Below, piece by piece: positions 40,418 to 50,044 of a DNA stretch of 64,000 nt. Position 1 is the stretch's first letter, and every line of letters begins with the position of its first letter. The notes under the pieces are model-generated. The model saw nothing but the letters and a program-made list of their open reading frames with translations. It had not been told where the DNA came from and did not search any database. Position numbers and translations under genes: made by a program. Source of the stretch: Actinomycetes bacterium (GTDB lineage Bacteria > Actinomycetota > Actinomycetes > Actinomycetales > Microbacteriaceae); NCBI GenBank assembly GCA_029777095.1, contig JAKOTS010000047.1:62001-126000 (forward strand), in the 5' to 3' direction.

Positions 40418-41257
40418 ATGGCTATTCGCAAGTACAAGCCCACGACCCCTGGTCGTCGAGGTTCGTCAGTTGCAGACTTCGCTGAGATCACTCGATCGAC
40501 GCCTGAGAAGTCGCTGCTGCGCCCCCTCTCGAAGACCGGTGGCCGCAACAACCAGGGTCGCATCACGACCCGTCACATCGGTGGTGGCCACAAGCGCCAG
40601 TACCGTGTGATCGACTTCCGTCGTAACGACAAGGATGGTGTCGACGCAAAGGTCGCACACATCGAGTACGACCCGAACCGCACGGCGCGCATCGCGCTCC
40701 TGCACTACCTCGACGGTGAGAAGCGCTACATCTTGGCTCCGGCCAAGCTGTCGCAGGGCGACATCGTTGAGTCGGGTCCCGGCGCTGACATCAAGCCCGG
40801 AAACAACCTGCCGCTGCGCAACATCCCCACGGGTACCGTCATCCACGCAATCGAGCTCCGTCCCGGTGGCGGCGCGAAGATGGCACGTTCGGCTGGCGCC
40901 TCGGTTCGTCTCGTTGCAAAGGATGGGCCTTACGCCCAGCTGCGTCTCCCCTCGGGCGAGATCCGCAACGTCGACGCTCGTTGCCGCGCAACGATCGGCG
41001 AGGTCGGCAACGCCGAGCAGTCGAACATCAACTGGGGCAAGGCTGGCCGCATGCGTTGGAAGGGCGTCCGCCCGACCGTCCGTGGTGTTGCCATGAACCC
41101 GGTTGACCACCCGCACGGTGGTGGCGAGGGTAAGACGTCCGGTGGACGTCACCCCGTGAGCCCCTGGGGCCAGAAGGAAGGCCGCACCCGGCACGCGAAC
41201 AAGGAAAGCGACAAGTACATCGTGCGTCGTCGCACCGTCGGCAAGAAGCGCAAGTAG
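40418..41257 (+). CDS. rplB: 50S ribosomal protein L2
   Basis: 279 residues. L2 is essential for subunit joining and peptidyl transfer. The C-terminal motif [13 protein letters not shown], with the histidine implicated in activity, is present, as is the basic tail [13 protein letters not shown] follows GATAGAGGACA. The longer antisense frame across it is a shadow. Confidence 0.99.
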   Translation: MAIRKYKPTTPGRRGSSVADFAEITRSTPEKSLLRPLSKTGGRNNQGRITTRHIGGGHKRQYRVIDFRRNDKDGVDAKVAHIEYDPNRTARIALLHYLDGEKRYILAPAKLSQGDIVESGPGADIKPGNNLPLRNIPTGTVIHAIELRPGGGAKMARSAGASVRLVAKDGPYAQLRLPSGEIRNVDARCRATIGEVGNAEQSNINWGKAGRMRWKGVRPTVRGVAMNPVDHPHGGGEGKTSGGRHPVSPWGQKEGRTRHANKESDKYIVRRRTVGKKRK

Positions 41258-41269
41258 GAGTTGTAGAAG

Positions 41270-41551
41270 ATGCCACGCAGTCTCAAGAAGGGCCCCTTCG
41301 TTGACGACCACCTGTTTCGCAAGGTTGTCACACAGAACGAAGCGGGAACTAAGAACGTCATCAAGACCTGGTCGCGCCGTTCGATGATTGTCCCAGCCAT
41401 GCTGGGTCACACCATCGCCGTGCACGACGGTCGCAAGCACATTCCTGTGTTTGTCACCGAAACCATGGTTGGCCACAAGCTGGGCGAGTTTGCGCCCACC
41501 CGCACCTTCCGCGGCCACGAGAAGGACGACAAGAAGGGCCGTCGCCGCTAG
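41270..41551 (+). CDS. rpsS: 30S ribosomal protein S19
   Basis: 93 residues, complete: [15 protein letters not shown] start and [13 protein letters not shown] near the end. S19 is in the 30S head next to S13 and contacts the A-site finger. It is 12 nt after rplB, with a GGAG ribosome site, and 23 nt before rplV. Confidence 0.98.
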   Translation: MPRSLKKGPFVDDHLFRKVVTQNEAGTKNVIKTWSRRSMIVPAMLGHTIAVHDGRKHIPVFVTETMVGHKLGEFAPTRTFRGHEKDDKKGRRR

Positions 41552-41574
41552 CGGCGACAGAGGAGGAGAAAGAA

Positions 41575-41973
41575 ATGGTGGATTCCATCGCACGCGTGCG
41601 ACACATCCGCGTGACCCCTCAGAAGGCCCGTCGCGTTATTGCCCTGATCAAGGGAAAGCAGGCTCAGGAGGCCTTGGCCATCCTGAAGTTTGCGCCGCAG
41701 AGCGCAAGCGAGCCCATCTACAAGGTTGTTGCTTCGGCAATGGCGAACGCTCGCGTCAAGGCAGATGCCTCGGGCGAGTACTTGGATGAGAAAGACCTGT
41801 ACATCAGCAGCGTCTTCGTCGACGAGGGCACAACGCTCAAGCGTTTCCGTCCCCGCGCGCAGGGCCGTGCTTCCCAGATCAAGAAGCGCACGAGCCACAT
41901 CACGGTCGTGCTCTCGACCCCGGAGGAGTCCGCTCCTGCGGAAGCTCCCGCGAAGCAGAAGGCGAGCAAGTAA
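41575..41973 (+). CDS. rplV: 50S ribosomal protein L22
   Basis: 132 residues, ATG with GGAGGAG upstream. L22 spans the exit tunnel; the hairpin tip region [19 protein letters not shown] is normal. A short Pro/Ala/Lys tail (about 15 residues) is added at the C-terminus. The stop overlaps the rpsC start (TAATG). Confidence 0.98.
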   Translation: MVDSIARVRHIRVTPQKARRVIALIKGKQAQEALAILKFAPQSASEPIYKVVASAMANARVKADASGEYLDEKDLYISSVFVDEGTTLKRFRPRAQGRASQIKKRTSHITVVLSTPEESAPAEAPAKQKASK

Positions 41974-42728
41974 TGGGACAGAAGGTAAACCCCTACGGCT
42001 TCCGCCTGGGTATTACAACGGACCACGTTTCGCGTTGGTTCTCTGACAGCACCAAGCCGGGTCAGCGCTACGCCGACTACGTCGCAGAAGACATCCGTAT
42101 TCGGAACCTGCTGCAGACGTCACTCGACCGTGCCGGCGTGAGCCGCATCGAGATTGAGCGCACGCGCGACCGCGTTCGCGTCGACATTCACACCGCCCGT
42201 CCGGGCATTGTGATCGGTCGTCGTGGAGCCGAGGCCGAGCGCATCCGTGGAGACCTCGAAAAGCTCACCGGCAAGCAGATCCAGCTGAACATCCTCGAGG
42301 TCAAGAACCCCGAGACCGACGCTCAGCTCGTCGCTCAGGGCATCGCCGAGCAGCTCACCGCACGCGTGGCGTTCCGTCGCGCGATGCGCAAGGGCCTGCA
42401 GGGTGCTCAGCGCGCAGGCGCCAAGGGTATTCGTATCCAGGTGTCGGGTCGTCTCGGTGGCGCAGAAATGAGCCGCTCGGAGTTCTACCGCGAGGGCCGT
42501 GTGCCCCTGCACACCCTCCGCGCCAACATCGACTACGGCTTCTACGAGGCCAAGACCACGTTCGGTCGCATCGGTGTCAAGGTGTGGATCTACAAGGGTG
42601 ACCTCACCAACAAGGAGCTCGCTCGCGAGCAGGCTAACCAGAAGCCTGCACGTGGCGGAGACCGCAACGATCGTCCCCGTCGCGCCCCGCGCAACGAGGC
42701 ACCCGTCGCAGAAGGAGCACCGGCGTAA
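41973..42728 (+). CDS. rpsC: 30S ribosomal protein S3
   Basis: 251 residues. S3 forms part of the mRNA entry channel with helicase activity. KH domain motif [16 protein letters not shown] and the conserved [20 protein letters not shown] are visible. The last ~35 residues are a disordered Arg/Asn/Pro/Ala tail, longer than in E. coli. The stop overlaps the rplP start. Confidence 0.98.
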   Translation: MGQKVNPYGFRLGITTDHVSRWFSDSTKPGQRYADYVAEDIRIRNLLQTSLDRAGVSRIEIERTRDRVRVDIHTARPGIVIGRRGAEAERIRGDLEKLTGKQIQLNILEVKNPETDAQLVAQGIAEQLTARVAFRRAMRKGLQGAQRAGAKGIRIQVSGRLGGAEMSRSEFYREGRVPLHTLRANIDYGFYEAKTTFGRIGVKVWIYKGDLTNKELAREQANQKPARGGDRNDRPRRAPRNEAPVAEGAPA

Positions 42729-43147
42729 TGCTTATTCCCCGTCGTGTGAAGCACCGTAAGCAGCACCACCCCGGCCGTTCCGGTCAGGCAACTGGTGGTA
42801 CGAAGGTTAGCTTCGGTGAGTTTGGTATCCAGGCTCTCACCCCCGCATACGTGACCAACCGTCAGATCGAGTCCGCTCGTATCGCCATGACGCGTCACAT
42901 CAAGCGTGGTGGAAAGGTGTGGATTAACATCTACCCCGACCGTCCCCTCACGAAGAAGCCCGCCGAAACCCGCATGGGTTCCGGTAAGGGTTCACCCGAG
43001 TGGTGGGTCGCCAACGTCAAGCCGGGCCGCGTCCTCTTTGAGGTCGCCGGTGTTGATGAGGAACTCGCTCGCGAGGCCCTCACCCGTGCAATTCACAAGC
43101 TGCCCCTGAAGGCACGCATCATCAAGCGCGAGGAGGGCGACGCATAA
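42728..43147 (+). CDS. rplP: 50S ribosomal protein L16
   Basis: 139 residues, full length. L16 helps place the A-site tRNA. It starts [40 protein letters not shown] is conserved, with the Arg that is hydroxylated in some bacteria present. ATG and stop both overlap neighbours by one base, so rpsC-rplP-rpmC are coupled. Confidence 0.98.
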   Translation: MLIPRRVKHRKQHHPGRSGQATGGTKVSFGEFGIQALTPAYVTNRQIESARIAMTRHIKRGGKVWINIYPDRPLTKKPAETRMGSGKGSPEWWVANVKPGRVLFEVAGVDEELAREALTRAIHKLPLKARIIKREEGDA

Positions 43148-43464
43148 TGGCGCTCGGTTCCAAGCAGCTCGCTCCGAGCGAGCTCGACACATATGAAGAT
43201 CAGCGCCTCGTCGAGGAACTGCGCAAGGCCAAGGAAGAGCTGTTCAACCTGCGCTTCCAGTCGGCCACTGGGCAGCTCGACAGCCACGGCCGTCTGCGCG
43301 CTGTCAAGCGCGACATCGCACGCATCTACACGGTCGTCCGTGAGCGCGAGCTCGGCATTCGTGCCACGCCCGCGCCCGTTGAGGCCGTCAAGAAGGCGTC
43401 GAAGGCCAAGGCGAAGAAGGCGGATGCGGCTGAGCCCGCCGCTGAGAAGGAAGAGGCCGAATAA
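43147..43464 (+). CDS. rpmC: 50S ribosomal protein L29 with C-terminal extension
   Basis: 105 residues, against about 65-77 in most bacteria. The core (about residues 1-72: [31 protein letters not shown]) is a normal helical L29 near the tunnel exit. The extra ~33 residues are an Ala/Lys/Glu-rich tail ([20 protein letters not shown]). The stop overlaps the upstream possible start of rpsQ. Confidence 0.97.
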   Translation: MALGSKQLAPSELDTYEDQRLVEELRKAKEELFNLRFQSATGQLDSHGRLRAVKRDIARIYTVVRERELGIRATPAPVEAVKKASKAKAKKADAAEPAAEKEEAE

Positions 43465-43814
43465 TGGCTGCCGCCAAGGAGAACACAGTGAAGACTGAGA
43501 AGGTCGCCGTCGAGGCGACGAGCGGTCACGAGTCGGCTGCGAGCGATGTTCGCGACGCCGAAGCGCGTGGCTACCGCAAGTCGCGTCGTGGTTACGTGGT
43601 CAGCGACAAGATGGACAAGACGATCACCGTCGAGGTTGAGGACCGCGTCAAGCACCCCCTCTACGGCAAGGTCTTGCGTCGCACGTCGAAGGTCAAGGTC
43701 CACGACGAGACGAACAGCGCCGGCATCGGCGACTTCGTCCTCATCAACGAGACCCGTCCGCTGAGCGCCACCAAGCGCTGGCGCCTGGTCGAGATCCTCG
43801 AGAAGGCCAAGTAG
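43464..43814 (+). CDS. rpsQ: 30S ribosomal protein S17
   Basis: 116 residues from ATG 43464, which overlaps the rpmC stop and has GAGG 7 nt upstream. An in-frame GTG at 43488 is preceded by AAGGAG at a 6-nt spacing and could be the true start, removing eight residues. The conserved core begins near [22 protein letters not shown] (first 20 residues only matter: Arg/Tyr-rich then Lys-Met-Asp-Lys-Thr). S17 binds 16S rRNA early in assembly. The N-terminal ~35 residues are an extension relative to E. coli. Confidence 0.96.
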   Translation: MAAAKENTVKTEKVAVEATSGHESAASDVRDAEARGYRKSRRGYVVSDKMDKTITVEVEDRVKHPLYGKVLRRTSKVKVHDETNSAGIGDFVLINETRPLSATKRWRLVEILEKAK

Positions 43815-43847
43815 GCCTCGGCCCACTTGGAACCCAAGGAGTAACAA

Positions 43848-44216
43848 ATGATTCAGCAGGAATCCCGAGTAAAGGTCGCCGACAACACCGGCGCCAAAGA
43901 GCTGCTCACGATTCGCGTTCTCGGCGGCTCCGGTCGTCGTTACGCGGGTCTCGGCGACACGATCGTTGCAACCGTCAAGGACGCAATCCCCGGCGGCAAC
44001 GTCAAGAAGGGTGACGTCGTCAAGGCTGTCATCGTTCGCACCGTGAAGCAGACCCGCCGTGTCGACGGCTCTTACATCAAGTTCGACGAGAACGCAGCCG
44101 TCATCCTGAAGGCAGACGGAGAGCCTCGCGGCACCCGTATCTTCGGGCCGGTCGGTCGCGAACTTCGTGACAAGAAGTTCATGAAGATCGTCTCGCTGGC
44201 ACCGGAGGTCATTTAG
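43848..44216 (+). CDS. rplN: 50S ribosomal protein L14
   Basis: 122 residues, exact family length. It starts [19 protein letters not shown] and ends with [11 protein letters not shown]14 lies at the subunit interface and binds RsfS and L19. AAGGAG precedes the ATG; rplX follows 2 nt after its stop. Marks the start of the spc part of the cluster. Confidence 0.99.
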   Translation: MIQQESRVKVADNTGAKELLTIRVLGGSGRRYAGLGDTIVATVKDAIPGGNVKKGDVVKAVIVRTVKQTRRVDGSYIKFDENAAVILKADGEPRGTRIFGPVGRELRDKKFMKIVSLAPEVI

Positions 44217-44218
44217 TC

Positions 44219-44578
44219 ATGGCGAAGATCAAGAAGGGTGACCTGGTTCAGGTCATCACTGGCGCCACGCAGGCTCGCGGTGGAGACCGCGGCAAGCAGG
44301 GCAAGGTGCTTGAGGTTCTCAGCGAGCGCAACCGCGTCATCGTTGAGGGCGTCAACTACGTCACCAAGCACAGCCGCGTCGGTCAGACGCAGCGGGGCAC
44401 CAAGACCGGTGGCATCGAGACCCTCGAAGCTCCCATTCACATCTCCAACGTTCAGATCGTTGACCCGGAGACCAAGAAGCCGACCCGCATGGGCAGCCGC
44501 ACGGAGGTAGTCGTCAAGAACGGCACCAAGCGTACGGTGCGTGTGCGGTACGCCAAGAAGTCAGGTAAGGACCTCTGA
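44219..44578 (+). CDS. rplX: 50S ribosomal protein L24
   Basis: 119 residues with the KOW motif near the N-terminus ([19 protein letters not shown]). L24 is an assembly initiator binding the 5' end of 23S rRNA. It ends [14 protein letters not shown]. The stop overlaps the rplE start (TGATG). Confidence 0.98.
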   Translation: MAKIKKGDLVQVITGATQARGGDRGKQGKVLEVLSERNRVIVEGVNYVTKHSRVGQTQRGTKTGGIETLEAPIHISNVQIVDPETKKPTRMGSRTEVVVKNGTKRTVRVRYAKKSGKDL

Positions 44579-45168
44579 TGAGCACGTCGACTGCCGCGCC
44601 GGCTGGCAAGATCCAGCCGCGCCTGAAGCAGAAGTACCGCAGCGAGATTGCGCAGCAGCTGCAGGAAGAATTTGGTTACAAGAACGTCAACCAGATTCCT
44701 CGGCTGGTGAAGATCGTTGTAAACACCGGTGTCGGCGAGGCAGCTCGCGACGGCAAGATCATCGATGGTGCGGTCGCTGACCTCACCAAGATCACCGGTC
44801 AGAAGCCGATCGTCACCAAGGCACGCAAGTCGATCGCACAGTTCAAGCTGCGCGAGGGCCAGCCCATCGGCGCGCACGTCACGCTTCGTGGCGACCGCGC
44901 CTGGGAGTTCATGGACCGCCTCGTCACGCTCGCGCTTCCGCGCATCCGTGACTTCCGCGGTCTCTCGCCCAAGCAGTTTGACGGCACCGGCAACTACACG
45001 TTCGGTCTCCAGGAGCAGTCCGTGTTCCACGAGATCGACCAGGACCGCATCGATCGCGTTCGTGGCTTCGACATCACTGTCGTCACCACGGCCAAGACCG
45101 ATGACGAGGGTCGCGCCCTGTTGCGCGGCCTCGGGTTCCCGTTCCGCGCGCTCGACGCAGCGAACTGA
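44578..45168 (+). CDS. rplE: 50S ribosomal protein L5
   Basis: 196 residues. L5 binds 5S rRNA and contacts P-site tRNA. Conserved segments: [38 protein letters not shown] and [20 protein letters not shown] short extra N-terminus ([13 protein letters not shown]) precedes the core. Normally rpsN follows here in many bacteria; instead there is a 94-nt gap and rpsH. Confidence 0.98.
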   Translation: MSTSTAAPAGKIQPRLKQKYRSEIAQQLQEEFGYKNVNQIPRLVKIVVNTGVGEAARDGKIIDGAVADLTKITGQKPIVTKARKSIAQFKLREGQPIGAHVTLRGDRAWEFMDRLVTLALPRIRDFRGLSPKQFDGTGNYTFGLQEQSVFHEIDQDRIDRVRGFDITVVTTAKTDDEGRALLRGLGFPFRALDAAN

Positions 45169-45262
45169 CAACAATTTCAGGCCCGATCCTCGGGCGCTGA
45201 ACCACCACAGGTCGTCTCCCGTGTACCGGGAGCCGAAACCTGGTGAACGAAGGAAAATACAC

Positions 45263-45661
45263 ATGACAATGACAGACCCGGTCGCAGACATGCTGACCCG
45301 TCTGCGCAACGCGAACTCGGCGCACCACGATTCAGTGACGCTGCCGTCTTCGAAGCTCAAGACGAACATTGCTGCCATTCTGCAGCGCGAGGGCTACATC
45401 GCCGGCTGGAGCGTCGAAGACGCTCGTGTTGGCCAGAACCTCACGCTGACGCTGAAGTACGGCGCCAAGCGCGAGCGTTCAATTGTGGGCATCAAGCGGG
45501 TTTCAAAGCCCGGCTTGCGCGTCTACGCACGTTCGACCGAAATCCCCACCGTTCTCGGTGGTCTCGGCGTCGCCATCCTGTCCACCTCCTCCGGTCTGCT
45601 TACTGACCGTCAGGCCGAGCAGAAGGGCGTGGGTGGGGAAGTCCTCGCCTACGTGTGGTAG
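45263..45661 (+). CDS. rpsH: 30S ribosomal protein S8
   Basis: 132 residues from ATG 45263 ([20 protein letters not shown]), matching the usual actinobacterial S8 length; GAAGGAAA lies upstream. S8 binds helix 21 of 16S rRNA and is the spc-operon repressor in E. coli. The C-terminus ([20 protein letters not shown]) is intact. The reading frame continues upstream into rplE, but that is read-through. Confidence 0.98.
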   Translation: MTMTDPVADMLTRLRNANSAHHDSVTLPSSKLKTNIAAILQREGYIAGWSVEDARVGQNLTLTLKYGAKRERSIVGIKRVSKPGLRVYARSTEIPTVLGGLGVAILSTSSGLLTDRQAEQKGVGGEVLAYVW

Positions 45662-45667
45662 CCAGAT

Positions 45668-46204
45668 ATGTCACGTATTGGTCGTCTTCCCATCGACATC
45701 CCTGCCGGCGTCACCGTCTCGGTTTCGGGTCAGGATGTTTCGGTCAAGGGCGCGAAGGGTGAGCTCTCGCTCGCAGTTGCGTCCCCCATTGAGGTCACGG
45801 TAGAGGCAGGACAGGTGCTCGTCACCCGTCCGGACGACGAGCGCGAATCGCGTTCGCTGCACGGTCTCACCCGGACACTCATCCACAACAACATCATCGG
45901 TGTGACTGAGGGCTACTCCAAGGGCCTTGAGGTCGTTGGTACCGGTTACCGTGTCGCGCTGAAGGGCAGCTCGCTTGAGTTCGCGCTCGGCTTCTCGCAC
46001 CCCGTGAGTTTTGACGCTCCGGCGGGCATCACGCTCGCAGTTGAGGGCAACAACAAGATCACGGTGAGCGGTATCGACAAGCAGGCCGTTGGCGAGATCG
46101 CTGCGAACATTCGCAAGATCCGTCCGCCGGAGCCCTACAAGGGCAAGGGCGTCCGCTACGCCGGCGAGGTTGTCCGTCGCAAGGCCGGAAAGGCTGGTAA
46201 GTAG
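45668..46204 (+). CDS. rplF: 50S ribosomal protein L6
   Basis: 178 residues, normal length, ATG 6 nt after rpsH. L6 sits near the sarcin-ricin loop and factor-binding site. The C-terminal signature [21 protein letters not shown] is present (first 20 residues diagnostic). Two nt separate its stop from rplR. Confidence 0.98.
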   Translation: MSRIGRLPIDIPAGVTVSVSGQDVSVKGAKGELSLAVASPIEVTVEAGQVLVTRPDDERESRSLHGLTRTLIHNNIIGVTEGYSKGLEVVGTGYRVALKGSSLEFALGFSHPVSFDAPAGITLAVEGNNKITVSGIDKQAVGEIAANIRKIRPPEPYKGKGVRYAGEVVRRKAGKAGK

Positions 46205-46206
46205 TC

Positions 46207-46566
46207 ATGGCTGTGAAGTCCAAGTCCCAGGCACGGTCCCGCCGCCACTTGCGTCTGCGCAAGAAGGTTGTTGGCACCGAGGTGCGTCCGCGCCTCGTCG
46301 TTACTCGCTCGGCCCGCCACGTGTTTGTTCAGGTCGTCGACGACAGCAAGGGCCACACGCTGGCCAGCGCATCGACGCTCGAGGCCGACATGCGTACGTT
46401 CGACGGTGACAAGACCGCTAAGGCACGCAAGGTTGGCGAGCTCGTCGCCGAGCGCGCGAAGAAGGCAGGCATCGAGGATGTCGTGTTCGACCGTGGCGGT
46501 AACCGCTACGCCGGACGCGTCGCCGCGATCGCCGACGGAGCGCGAGAGGCAGGGCTCAACCTGTGA
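46207..46566 (+). CDS. rplR: 50S ribosomal protein L18
   Basis: 119 residues. L18 binds 5S rRNA with L5. Segments [20 protein letters not shown] and [20 protein letters not shown] are typical. The N-terminus is basic ([17 protein letters not shown]). Its stop (TGA) overlaps the upstream GTG start assigned to rpsE. Confidence 0.98.
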   Translation: MAVKSKSQARSRRHLRLRKKVVGTEVRPRLVVTRSARHVFVQVVDDSKGHTLASASTLEADMRTFDGDKTAKARKVGELVAERAKKAGIEDVVFDRGGNRYAGRVAAIADGAREAGLNL

Positions 46567-47246
46567 GCGATCAGAAGGAGAACGAAGTGGTCAACGCAAC
46601 TGAGGCGCCCGCAGCGGCGGCTGAGGCGACGACCGAGCGCGAGCCCCGCGAGGCTCGCCGTGGTGGCCGTGAGCGCAACCCGAACCGTGAGCGCGGTTCG
46701 CGTGATGCTGACAAGAGCCAGTTCATGGAGCGCGTCGTCACCATCAACCGTGTCTCGAAGGTCGTGAAGGGTGGTCGTCGCTTTAGCTTCACCGCACTCG
46801 TGGTCGTCGGTGACGGCAACGGTACGGTCGGCGTCGGCTACGGCAAGGCCCGCGAGGTTCCCCTCGCGATCTCGAAGGGTGTTGAAGAGGCCAAGCGCGC
46901 CTTCTTCCGCGTCCCGCGCGTCGGCGCAACGATCCCGCACCCCGTGCAGGGTGAAGCTGCTGCCGGTGTCGTGCTGCTCCGTCCCGCTGCTGCCGGTACC
47001 GGTGTTATCGCCGGTGGTCCCGTCCGCGCGGTGCTCGAGTGCGCAGGCATTCACGACGTGCTCTCGAAGTCGCTCGGTTCGTCGAACACGATCAACATCG
47101 TGGCCGCAACCGTTGCCGCTTTGAAGCAGCTCGAAGAGCCCCGTGCAGTGGCTGCACGCCGTGGTCTCGACTACGACGCGGTCGTTCCGGCGATCATCAT
47201 TCGTAACGAGGCAAAGGCCGCGGCCGCACAGAAGGTCGGTGCATAA
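46563..47246 (+). CDS. rpsE: 30S ribosomal protein S5
   Basis: 227 residues from GTG 46563, which overlaps the rplR stop by 4 nt. A second in-frame GTG at 46587 has AAGGAG 6 nt upstream and may be the real start (eight residues shorter). S5 secures decoding accuracy; the dsRBD-like core ([20 protein letters not shown]) and [20 protein letters not shown] are conserved. The first ~55 residues are a disordered Ala/Glu/Arg-rich extension. Confidence 0.96.
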   Translation: MSDQKENEVVNATEAPAAAAEATTEREPREARRGGRERNPNRERGSRDADKSQFMERVVTINRVSKVVKGGRRFSFTALVVVGDGNGTVGVGYGKAREVPLAISKGVEEAKRAFFRVPRVGATIPHPVQGEAAAGVVLLRPAAAGTGVIAGGPVRAVLECAGIHDVLSKSLGSSNTINIVAATVAALKQLEEPRAVAARRGLDYDAVVPAIIIRNEAKAAAAQKVGA

Positions 47247-47431
47247 TGGCCGCTCAGCTGAAGGTTACGCAGATCAAGTCCAAAGTCAGTGAGAAGCAGT
47301 ACCAGCGCGACACGCTTCGTAGCCTGGGTCTCAAGCGCATCGGTGATGTGGTTGTTCGTGAGGACAACTCGCAGAACCGTGGCTATGTGAAGACTGTTGC
47401 TCACCTTGTGAAGGTTGAGGAGATCGACTAA
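47246..47431 (+). CDS. rpmD: 50S ribosomal protein L30
   Basis: 61 residues, normal for bacterial L30. It carries [20 protein letters not shown] and [14 protein letters not shown]. Start and stop each overlap neighbours by one base (TAATG at both ends), so it is coupled with rpsE and rplO. Confidence 0.98.
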   Translation: MAAQLKVTQIKSKVSEKQYQRDTLRSLGLKRIGDVVVREDNSQNRGYVKTVAHLVKVEEID

Positions 47432-48018
47432 TGGCGGAGAACACGCCGGTCGATGAGACCGTGGTAGCGCCCAAGAAGGCAGCTCCCAAGAAGGCGGCCG
47501 CAACGGCAGCCAAGGCTACTGAAAAGAAGGCAGCCACCAAGACGGCTACCAAGACGGCGAGCGACGATGTCGCCACGCGTCCTGGCGTCCTCAAGGTGCA
47601 CCACCTTCGTCCCGTCCCCGGAGCCCACAAGGCCAAGACCCGTGTTGGTCGCGGTGAAGGTTCTAAGGGTAAGACCGCGGGTCGTGGCACCAAGGGCACC
47701 AGGGCCCGTAACACGGTACGCGTTGGTTTTGAGGGTGGGCAGATGCCTCTGCACATGCGCACCCCGAAGCTCCGCGGATTCAAGAACCCGTTCCGCGTCG
47801 AGTACCAGGTTGTAAACCTGGAAAAGCTCGCGGAGCTCTACCCCACGGGCGGCGATGTCACCATTGCAGGCCTCGTGGCAAAGGGCGCGGTTCGCAAGAA
47901 CGAGAAGGTCAAGGTTCTCGGCTCGGGCGACATTGCGGTTAAGCTGAACGTCACGGTTGACAAGGTCTCGAGCTCGGCTGAGCAGAAGATCGTTGCAGCT
48001 GGAGGCTCGGTCAAGTAA
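47431..48018 (+). CDS. rplO: 50S ribosomal protein L15 with Lys/Ala-rich N-terminal extension
   Basis: 195 residues, against about 145-150 in most bacteria. The L15 core starts near residue 52 ([20 protein letters not shown]) and includes [17 protein letters not shown] and the [17 protein letters not shown] segment. The extra ~50 N-terminal residues are repeats of Lys, Ala and Thr ([19 protein letters not shown]), resembling histone H1-like tails; they are probably disordered and RNA-binding. It is followed by a strong hairpin before secY. Confidence 0.97.
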   Translation: MAENTPVDETVVAPKKAAPKKAAATAAKATEKKAATKTATKTASDDVATRPGVLKVHHLRPVPGAHKAKTRVGRGEGSKGKTAGRGTKGTRARNTVRVGFEGGQMPLHMRTPKLRGFKNPFRVEYQVVNLEKLAELYPTGGDVTIAGLVAKGAVRKNEKVKVLGSGDIAVKLNVTVDKVSSSAEQKIVAAGGSVK

Positions 48019-48048
48019 GTCTCCGGGTGAATTTCACCTAGGAGCATC

Positions 48049-48083
48049 CTGAGCGGTCGGGGCCATTGGCCCCGACCGCTCAG
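48049..48083 (+). terminator. Strong hairpin between rplO and secY
   Basis: 16-bp perfect GC-rich stem (48049-48064 with 48068-48083), loop ATT. It has no U-run right after it; AGAGAACCTCG follows. It may terminate part of the ribosomal-protein transcripts and so lower secY expression. Confidence 0.65.
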
Positions 48084-48115
48084 AGAACCTCGCAAGTTGT
48101 CAGGAGGCACCTTTT

Positions 48116-49441
48116 TTGTTTAGCGCAGTTGCGCGGATCTTCCGCACGCCGGACCTGAGGCGGAAGCTCGGCTTCACGCTGGGGATCATTGCGATCTACC
48201 GGCTCGGTGCCCACGTTCCGGCACCGTTCGTTGACTATCCGAACGTGCAGGCGTGTATTGCAGGTCAGGCCTCTGGCGCCTCCGGCCTGCTCTCACTCGT
48301 TAATCTTTTCTCTGGCGGCGCTCTGTTGCAGCTGTCGATCTTCGCCCTGGGTGTCATGCCCTACATCACGGCGACGATTATTTCGCAGCTCCTTCGCGTC
48401 GTCATCCCACACTTTGAGGCTCTCCACCAGGAGGGCCAGGCTGGTCAGTCGAAGCTGACGCAGTACACGCGCTATCTCACGATTGCTCTCGCGTTGCTGC
48501 AGTCCACCACCCTGATCACGGTCGCCCGCAGCGGCCAGCTCTTCGGCGTCACCGGTGTCCCCGAGTGCGAGCAGGTCCTCACGAATAGCGCGTGGTGGGC
48601 ACAGGTGCTCATGATCATTACGATGACCGCCGGCACCGGCCTCATCATGTGGTTCGCCGAGCTCGTCACCGAGCGTGGCATCGGCAACGGCATGTCCATC
48701 CTGATCTTCACGTCCATCGCCGCCACGTTCCCCGGCGCGATGGCTGCGATCTGGCAGTCGCGCGGATTCGAGGTCTTCCTCCTCGTGCTCGCAGTCGGCA
48801 TCGTCGTGATGGCGCTGGTCGTGTTCGTCGAGCAGTCGCAGCGACGGATCCCAGTCCAGTACGCAAAACGTATGGTTGGGCGCCGCACCTATGGCGGCAC
48901 AAACACCTACATCCCGATCAAGGTGAACATGGCGGGTGTGATCCCCGTGATCTTCGCCTCGTCGCTGCTCTACATCCCGGCGCTGATCGCGCAGTTCAAC
49001 CAGCCCGCAGTTGGCGAAGAGCCGGCCGCGTGGGTTGTCTGGATCACGCAGTACCTCACCACCGGCGACAACGCGCTGTACATGCTTGTGTACTTCCTGC
49101 TCATCATCGGGTTCACGTACTTCTACGTCGCGATTACCTTCAACCCCGTTGAGGTAGCCGACAACATGAAGAAGTACGGTGGGTTCATCCCGGGCATTCG
49201 TGCAGGGCGTCCCACGGCTGAATACCTTGACTACGTGCTCACGCGCATCACGCTGCCGGGCTCGATCTACCTCGGTTTGATCGCGCTCATCCCACTTGTT
49301 GCGCTCTCCACAGTCGGTGCGAACCAGAACTTCCCGTTCGGTGGCGCGTCGATCCTCATTATCGTCGGCGTCGGTCTTGAGACCGTCAAGCAAATCGACG
49401 CCCAGCTTCAACAGCGCCACTACGAAGGACTTCTTCGATGA
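48116..49441 (+). CDS. secY: Preprotein translocase channel subunit SecY
   Basis: 441 residues, central channel of the Sec translocon, with ten transmembrane helices. The start is TTG 48116, with AGGAGG 8 nt upstream; it gives MFSAVARIFRTPDLRRKLGF, the usual actinobacterial N-terminus. SIFALGVMPYITATIISQLL (plug and helix 2 region) and the conserved ERGIGNGMSILIF are present. It overlaps adk by 4 nt (ATGA). The rare start codon and the preceding hairpin would both hold its expression below that of ribosomal proteins. Confidence 0.98.
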   Translation: MFSAVARIFRTPDLRRKLGFTLGIIAIYRLGAHVPAPFVDYPNVQACIAGQASGASGLLSLVNLFSGGALLQLSIFALGVMPYITATIISQLLRVVIPHFEALHQEGQAGQSKLTQYTRYLTIALALLQSTTLITVARSGQLFGVTGVPECEQVLTNSAWWAQVLMIITMTAGTGLIMWFAELVTERGIGNGMSILIFTSIAATFPGAMAAIWQSRGFEVFLLVLAVGIVVMALVVFVEQSQRRIPVQYAKRMVGRRTYGGTNTYIPIKVNMAGVIPVIFASSLLYIPALIAQFNQPAVGEEPAAWVVWITQYLTTGDNALYMLVYFLLIIGFTYFYVAITFNPVEVADNMKKYGGFIPGIRAGRPTAEYLDYVLTRITLPGSIYLGLIALIPLVALSTVGANQNFPFGGASILIIVGVGLETVKQIDAQLQQRHYEGLLR

Positions 49442-50040
49442 CCACAACCGCACGCCTCCTCATCGTTGGCCCGCAGGGCTCCGGCAAGGGCACCCAGGGC
49501 GCCCGCATTGCGGATGCGCTCGGCATCCCGACCATCTCGACCGGCGACGTCTTCCGCGCCAACATCTCGCAGGGCACCGAGCTTGGCCAGCAGGTCAAGG
49601 CAATTGTCGAGGCTGGCAACCTCGTTCCCGACGAGCTGACCAGCGCACTTGTGCGTGACCGTGTTGCTCAAGAAGACGCGGCGAACGGGTTCCTCCTCGA
49701 TGGCTACCCGCGCAACACTGCGCAGGTCGCCCACCTCGATGACATCCTTGCCGAGCAGGGCACGTCGCTCGACGCAGTGATCGAGCTTGCAGTCCCGCGC
49801 GAAGAGAGCATCGCGCGCCTTGCGCTGCGTGCGACCGAGCAGGGTCGTGCCGATGACACCGAAGAGGCGATCGCACACCGCCTGGCTATCTACGAGCGTG
49901 AGACCGCGCCGATTCTCTCGGTCTACGGTGAGCGCGGCATCGTCGACACGATCGACGGCGTGGGCTCGCTTGACGAGATTAGCGAGCGCATCGCGGCCGC
50001 CCTCGCAGCTCGCGGGATCACGCTGGCGCTCGCGCGCTAA
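49438..50040 (+). CDS. adk: Adenylate kinase, short form
   Basis: Interconverts AMP + ATP and 2 ADP. 200 residues, ATG overlapping the secY stop. P-loop GPQGSGKGTQ with K17; AMP-site segments STGDVFR and GFLLDGYPRN. The LID region between LRATEQGR and DDTEEAI is very short, with no zinc-type Cys, as in actinobacterial short adenylate kinases. The C-terminus ends GITLALAR. The metallopeptidase gene follows 4 nt later. Confidence 0.98.
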   Translation: MTTTARLLIVGPQGSGKGTQGARIADALGIPTISTGDVFRANISQGTELGQQVKAIVEAGNLVPDELTSALVRDRVAQEDAANGFLLDGYPRNTAQVAHLDDILAEQGTSLDAVIELAVPREESIARLALRATEQGRADDTEEAIAHRLAIYERETAPILSVYGERGIVDTIDGVGSLDEISERIAAALAARGITLALAR

Positions 50041-50044
50041 CACG

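Noticed and set aside
40466..41593. 375-residue minus-strand frame opposite rplB/rpsS
   Set aside because: Antisense shadow of two certain ribosomal-protein genes.
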